Shown piece after piece: positions 60,126-64,000 of a stretch of 64,000 bases of DNA. Source of the DNA: Fimenecus sp045594645 (GTDB lineage Bacteria > Bacillota > Clostridia > Oscillospirales > Acutalibacteraceae); assembly GCA_045594645.1 (NCBI GenBank), contig JAZNYY010000029.1, forward strand, positions 18,468-82,467. The letters are read 5' to 3'. Under the pieces are notes generated by a model. That model was not told the DNA's origin. It searched no databases and worked only from the letters and a program-made list of their open reading frames with translations. Numbering within the stretch: position 1 is the stretch's first letter; each line of letters begins with the position of its first letter. The translations under genes and the position numbers were made by a program.

Positions 60126-60154
60126 TTGAAAATTATTAATAAAAATTATATACT
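60126..60154 (+). promoter_or_regulatory. Promoter of the first phosphoesterase
   Basis: TTGAAA-N17-TATACT ends 33 bp before the ATG. Confidence 0.6.
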
Positions 60155-60186
60155 AATTATTGTAAAATCCTTTTGGAGATGGGATA

Positions 60187-61440
60187 ATGAAAAAACGGAT
60201 TAAAATAATAATTTCATTGGGATTGGTGGTTATTATGTTGGCAGGATTTTTATCACCCTTATTTAGACCTGAATACAGCGGAGTTAACTACAATCCCGCA
60301 AATAGTCAGAATCAAACTGAAAAAACAATTAAGTTCAATTCAAACGGAAAACTTAAAATTTTACATATTACTGACACTCATCTCAATCTTAACCACAACT
60401 TTGACCCTACAATCTGGTTGGTTGAGAGAGCTTGTGATACCGAAAAGCCAGATATCGTTATGATTACAGGCGACAATGTTGTGAATTGCGACAATGCAGA
60501 AGATACAAAGAAAATGATTAACGCATTGATGAATATTTTTGACGAGAGAAATATTCCCGTTGCAGTAACCTTTGGTAATCACGATTCAGAGCAGGGCGCA
60601 ATGACGCGAGAAGAGCTTATGGCATATTACAACACATTTTCTTGTTCCGTTTCAGTTGATGACGGCGAAGCACTTTCAGGTTGCGGTACATATAATATTC
60701 CCGTGCTTTCTTCCGACGGTGAAAAAGTGAAATTCAATCTTTGGGTTTTCGATTCAGGTGATTATGACGAAGAGGGAAGATACAGCTGTGTAAAGCCCGA
60801 CCAGATTGAGTGGTATAAACAAACATCTGATAAACTTAAAGCAGATAACAACGGTGAAGTAGTTAATTCTCTTGTTTTTCAGCATATAATCGTGGGCGAA
60901 ATCTATGATGTGCTCAAAAAGTCAGATTCGTGGAAGCCTTACGCATATAAGCATTTATATAACAAAGACGAATATTATATGTTTGACCCTGACCGCGTAA
61001 ATTATGGCACAATAAGAGAATACCCTTGCCCCGGTTATTATAACTTCGGTCAGTTTGACGCTATGGTCGAAAAAGGCGATGTGCTCGGCATTTTCACAGG
61101 TCACGACCACACTAACGCATTTGCCGTAGAGCATAAGGGGATTGATATTGTCAACTCATTGAGTACTCGTTACATAGGACTTGCTCATTCCACACAATGT
61201 GGCTACCGCGTAATAGAGGTTGACGAAAATGATACTTCCAAATATGAAACACGAGTAGCCCGTATATATGATATGTTCGATTTTGAAACTGTAAAAGAAG
61301 AAAAACAAAACGGAGATAAATTCACATACAAAATGGCTTGCGAATTTGCAGTTAAAGGCAAAATTCAGAAAACCGCAAGTAACATTTACCGTAAAGTTGT
61401 AGAAGCAATTACGGGCAGACAGGTCACTTATCCGGATTGA
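60187..61440 (+). CDS. Membrane-anchored metallophosphoesterase 1
   Basis: This 417-residue calcineurin-like phosphatase is fixed to the outer membrane face by a start segment (about 6-27). The five motif groups are clear: LHITDTHLN, ITGDNVVN, FGNHDSEQG, a histidine in VFQHIIVGE, and FTGHDHTNAF. Purple-acid phosphatase-like proteins of this type often act on extracellular phosphate esters or sugar phosphates. A related gene lies at 62256, with a methyltransferase between. Substrate not known. Confidence 0.88.
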   Translation: MKKRIKIIISLGLVVIMLAGFLSPLFRPEYSGVNYNPANSQNQTEKTIKFNSNGKLKILHITDTHLNLNHNFDPTIWLVERACDTEKPDIVMITGDNVVNCDNAEDTKKMINALMNIFDERNIPVAVTFGNHDSEQGAMTREELMAYYNTFSCSVSVDDGEALSGCGTYNIPVLSSDGEKVKFNLWVFDSGDYDEEGRYSCVKPDQIEWYKQTSDKLKADNNGEVVNSLVFQHIIVGEIYDVLKKSDSWKPYAYKHLYNKDEYYMFDPDRVNYGTIREYPCPGYYNFGQFDAMVEKGDVLGIFTGHDHTNAFAVEHKGIDIVNSLSTRYIGLAHSTQCGYRVIEVDENDTSKYETRVARIYDMFDFETVKEEKQNGDKFTYKMACEFAVKGKIQKTASNIYRKVVEAITGRQVTYPD

Positions 61441-61467
61441 TAAACTGAAAATTGCAGGGGTGTTATT

Positions 61468-62139
61468 ATGACAATAAAATTATTCATTCAAGCAATAATA
61501 AAGTTTTCATTAGGTGTTGTTTTGGTTGGTTTATTGATATTTTTACCAGCAGGTAGTTTTTCATTTGCAAATGGTTGGATATTTATGGGGATTTTATTTG
61601 TGCCAATGTTCCTTGCAGGAATTGTAATGATGCTTAAAAACCCAAAACTTTTAGAGTCCCGACTTGATGCAAAAGAAGAGCAAAAAGAACAAAGCCTTGT
61701 GGTAAAACTCAGCGGACTTATGTTTCTTGCAGGGTTTATTGTTGCAGGCTTAGGTTTCCGTTTTAATTGGTACACCTTACCAAAGAGTGTTGTAATCGGT
61801 GCTTCGGTGGTATTTCTTGTATCATATATTCTTTATGCAGAGGTACTTAGAGAGAATACATACTTAAGTCGTACTATTGAAGTACAAGAAAATCAAAAAG
61901 TTATCGACACCGGACTATACGGTATCGTCAGACACCCCATGTATAGCGTCACATTACTTTTATTTTTGTCTATGCCACTTGTTTTAGGTTCAATATATTC
62001 ATTTTTGATTTTTCTTGTATATCCCTTTATAATTGCTAAAAGAATTAAAAACGAAGAAGAATTTCTCGAAAAAGAACTCGATGGTTATCGTGAGTATAAG
62101 CAAAAAGTCAAATATCGTTTGATACCATTTATTTGGTAA
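61468..62139 (+). CDS. ICMT/PEMT-type membrane methyltransferase
   Basis: This 223-residue protein has five predicted membrane segments and the C-terminal motif GLYGIVRHPMYSVTLLLF followed by KRIKNEEEFLEKELDGYREY. This is the SAM-binding signature of isoprenylcysteine carboxyl methyltransferase and phospholipid N-methyltransferase relatives. Bacteria lack prenyl-cysteine proteins in general, so a lipid or small isoprenoid substrate is more plausible. It lies 27 bp after phosphoesterase 1. Confidence 0.86.
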   Translation: MTIKLFIQAIIKFSLGVVLVGLLIFLPAGSFSFANGWIFMGILFVPMFLAGIVMMLKNPKLLESRLDAKEEQKEQSLVVKLSGLMFLAGFIVAGLGFRFNWYTLPKSVVIGASVVFLVSYILYAEVLRENTYLSRTIEVQENQKVIDTGLYGIVRHPMYSVTLLLFLSMPLVLGSIYSFLIFLVYPFIIAKRIKNEEEFLEKELDGYREYKQKVKYRLIPFIW

Positions 62140-62255
62140 TATTAAAATAGCTGTTATGCACATTCTCAATAAAATCCAAAAATATAAACGGAAATCTTGT
62201 AGTGAATTACAAAAGAAAAAACCAATTATAAGTAAATTGAAAGGGGACACACATT

Positions 62256-63515
62256 GTGAAAAGAGAAAAGAGTAAAAAGGGGAAAAAGGTTTTGTTTACT
62301 GTTCTTTCTGTTATTACTGTTCTTGCAATCGTAATAACAGGTGTAAATATTTTGTCAGTTCAAAATCTTTTGAAAAAGGGAAATACATATAACAAGGTTC
62401 AAATTGAAAACAAACTTGTTCCCGAGAAAGACGAAAACGGCAATTGGTATTTCACAACCGACGGTGATTTTAAGGTTATGCATCTTACTGATATTCACAT
62501 TGGTGGCGGGTTCCTTTCAAAAACTGTTGATGAAAAAGCACTTAATGCGGTTGCAGCTATGGTAACAAAAGAAAAGCCTGACCTTGTTATTGCAACGGGT
62601 GATATTGCGTTCCCTGTGCCATATAGGGCAGGTACATTTAACAACTATAGCGGTGCAAAGGCTTTTGCAAACCTTATGGAAAGTCTTGGCGTTTATTGGG
62701 ATGTTACATTCGGCAATCACGATGCTGAAGCTTATTCATATTTTGACAGAGAAGCACTCGCAGAGTTTTATGAAAATGAAGATTATAAATATTGCTTGTT
62801 TCAGGCAGGCCCCGAAGATGTTGATGGCTACGGAAACCACACTATTGAAGTCAAAAATTCCAAGGGAATTATTACGCAGGCTCTGGTTTTAATTGACTCT
62901 CAGGCTTATGTTAAAGATAACATCATTGAAAGTATTAAGGGTACATATGATAATGTTCATCCTAATCAGGTAGAATGGTATGAATCTGAAATTCAGCGAA
63001 TGAACGCAGAAAACGAAAAAATCAGTAAAGAGGCAGTACCAGTTAAATCCCTTGCATTTTTCCATATTCCTTTGGTAGAAATGGACGATGCGTGGACAGA
63101 GTTTCGTGACAACGGCTATAAAGATACAGATGATTTCAAATATGTTGAAGGTTTAATAGGCGAGCAGGGTAGACAAGTATGTTGTGGCTATGGCGAAGAT
63201 GACCTTTTTGAAAAAATGGTAGAGCTCGGCTCAACAAAGGTAATGTTTAACGGTCACGACCATGTTAATAATACAACCTTTGAATATAAGGGCATTTTGT
63301 TCAGCTACGGTTACAGTATTGACTATTTTGCATATTCAGGTATTGATAAGCTTGGCTCACAAAGGGGTTGCACTATGATTACCTGCAAACCCGACACAAC
63401 ATTCACTATTGATAAATATAATTACTATTCAGACAGATATGACCTTGAAGGCTTCACCCGAGAAGAAGTAACAATGCAGTTTGAAGATGTAACATATCAG
63501 GTTTTGCCTGAATAA
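62256..63515 (+). CDS. Membrane-anchored metallophosphoesterase 2
   Basis: This 419-residue relative of the gene at 60187 has a start segment (about 10-32) and the motifs MHLTDIHIGG, ATGDIAF, FGNHDAEAYS, FFHIPLVE and FNGHDHVNN. Start GTG 62256 has GAAAGGGG upstream at somewhat long spacing (11 bp). The 116-bp gap before it shows no clear promoter. Both proteins share length and order of motifs, consistent with duplication. Confidence 0.87.
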   Translation: MKREKSKKGKKVLFTVLSVITVLAIVITGVNILSVQNLLKKGNTYNKVQIENKLVPEKDENGNWYFTTDGDFKVMHLTDIHIGGGFLSKTVDEKALNAVAAMVTKEKPDLVIATGDIAFPVPYRAGTFNNYSGAKAFANLMESLGVYWDVTFGNHDAEAYSYFDREALAEFYENEDYKYCLFQAGPEDVDGYGNHTIEVKNSKGIITQALVLIDSQAYVKDNIIESIKGTYDNVHPNQVEWYESEIQRMNAENEKISKEAVPVKSLAFFHIPLVEMDDAWTEFRDNGYKDTDDFKYVEGLIGEQGRQVCCGYGEDDLFEKMVELGSTKVMFNGHDHVNNTTFEYKGILFSYGYSIDYFAYSGIDKLGSQRGCTMITCKPDTTFTIDKYNYYSDRYDLEGFTREEVTMQFEDVTYQVLPE

Positions 63516-63516
63516 A

Positions 63517-63867
63517 TTGTACGCAAAGGAAATGAGAGAATACACTAAAAAAGGTGTTGAACGCAAATTTCCGTATTGTGATTATCAGTTTATACCGACT
63601 TCATCTTGGAATTACGGTTATTCAGACGATAGCTTTGAAGCGAGTTTTAATGGGATAAGTGATATTCCGTTTTCACAGGAGAATCCGCCGATAACCATAA
63701 AAGCAAATGTGCAACAAATCAATTGGGGACTAAAATTCCCGTATAGAAGTGTTGCCAGAAAAACACCGAAATCAAGAGAGCCAATCTCTCAAATTCAAAA
63801 AATCGAGCTTTGCCTATATGGTTGCGCAAGACTTAGAATGACCGAAATGCCACTTCTAAAAGACTAA
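63517..63867 (+). pseudogene. C-terminal remnant of a GH127-like glycosidase
   Basis: The 116-codon frame has no good start; TTG 63517 lies without a ribosome site, and ATG 63532 has only AAAGGA touching it. The sequence resembles the C-terminal end of DUF1680/GH127 beta-L-arabinofuranosidases: TSSWNYGY, then PFSQENPPITIKANVQQINW, and YGCARLRMTEMP near the end (usual PYG..LR.T.FP). The catalytic barrel is absent, so this is most likely what is left after a deletion. It fits the plant-glycan theme (GH2, GH43). Confidence 0.7.
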
Positions 63868-63923
63868 TTTTAAAACGGTAAAGAGTTAATTTGAATTTTT
63901 GAACTCATTAAATGGTGTATGTT

Positions 63924-64000
63924 GCCTCCCTCGTCAGAGGGAGCCGATTATAATTGCGTCGCAGACCATTTATTTTGCATTTTGCACTTTGCACTTTGCG
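63924..64000. repeat. Partial family A copy and AT-rich tail at the window end
   Basis: GCCTCCCTC-GTCA-GAGGGAGC (63924-63944) is the first hairpin of family A; the second hairpin is missing. After 20 bp, TTTGCATTTTGCACTTTGCA-type units (63968-64000) match the tail at 14490. Confidence 0.65.

Noticed and set aside
59821..60129. Open frame of 102 codons on the + strand
   Set aside because: It runs across tRNA-His, tRNA-Gln and three terminators and has no family-like sequence.

Overview
The window reads as a chromosomal stretch of a low-GC Gram-positive bacterium of the class Clostridia, most likely a gut Ruminococcaceae/Oscillospirales-type organism. The reasons are the gene content (ylxM-ffh, rpsP-khpA-rimM-trmD, MutS2, CdaR/PucR regulator, ClpE, ECF transporter core, Rrf2 with a cysteine desulfurase), frequent GTG/TTG starts with purine-rich ribosome sites, vegetative promoters close to TTGACA-N17-TATAAT, plant-glycan glycosidases, and short GC-rich intergenic repeats. 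The genus assignment is inference. Nearly all genes are on the + strand; only mtaB is clearly on the - strand. I see no prophage, insertion sequence, CRISPR array or rRNA operon.

Layout. 1-5.9 kb: the 3' part of mutS2, a small lipoprotein, ylxM-ffh, and rpsP-khpA-rimM-trmD (rplS does not follow trmD). 6-14.4 kb: polysaccharide deacetylase, HPr, uvrC-HAD phosphatase, rsmD-coaD-coiled-coil protein, DUF4830 protein-pseudouridine synthase, CdaR-like regulator. 14.7-19.2 kb: a cell-division/wall cluster ftsE-ftsX-M23 hydrolase-S41 protein, in which the S41 protein seems to have lost its catalytic residues. 19.2-25.6 kb: an unrecognised protein, greA-lysS, a large AT-rich double glycosyl/glycerophosphotransferase and two tandem GtrA proteins. 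25.7-32.9 kb: a sulfur and one-carbon block with an Rrf2 regulator, a separate methionine synthase reactivation domain, metH, iscS-iscU, nadA and mnmA. 33-37.5 kb: a LytTR-DUF3021 pair between two repeats, a GH2 beta-mannosidase and a membrane protein. 37.5-45.6 kb: mtaB (-), D-Ala-D-Ala carboxypeptidase, pgi, a small P-loop protein, DUF177-rpmF, a DUF512 radical SAM protein and der. 45.8-58.4 kb: a long housekeeping run ruvCAB, glmM, methyltransferase, ecfA1-ecfA2-ecfT-truA, DUF5711, CvpA, pgsA, clpE. 58.5-64 kb: a GH43-like glycosidase, four tRNAs (Gly, Arg, His, Gln), two related metallophosphoesterases flanking an ICMT-type methyltransferase, and a truncated GH127-like remnant.

The most interesting signals are regulatory. 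The Rrf2 promoter and the iscS promoter carry the same motif (AATTCnTAC-N7-GTA) in their core elements, and the Rrf2 promoter has a second copy of its half-site 33 bp upstream. This suggests one sulfur/Fe-S sensing regulon covering metH and Fe-S assembly. Two families of GC-rich intergenic repeats sit at gene boundaries, and in two cases the repeat itself seems to supply the ribosome-binding site of the next gene (rimM, nadA). Three leaders (ylxM, the 11.9-kb gene and the 19.3-kb gene) carry strong hairpins that abut or include the ribosome site.
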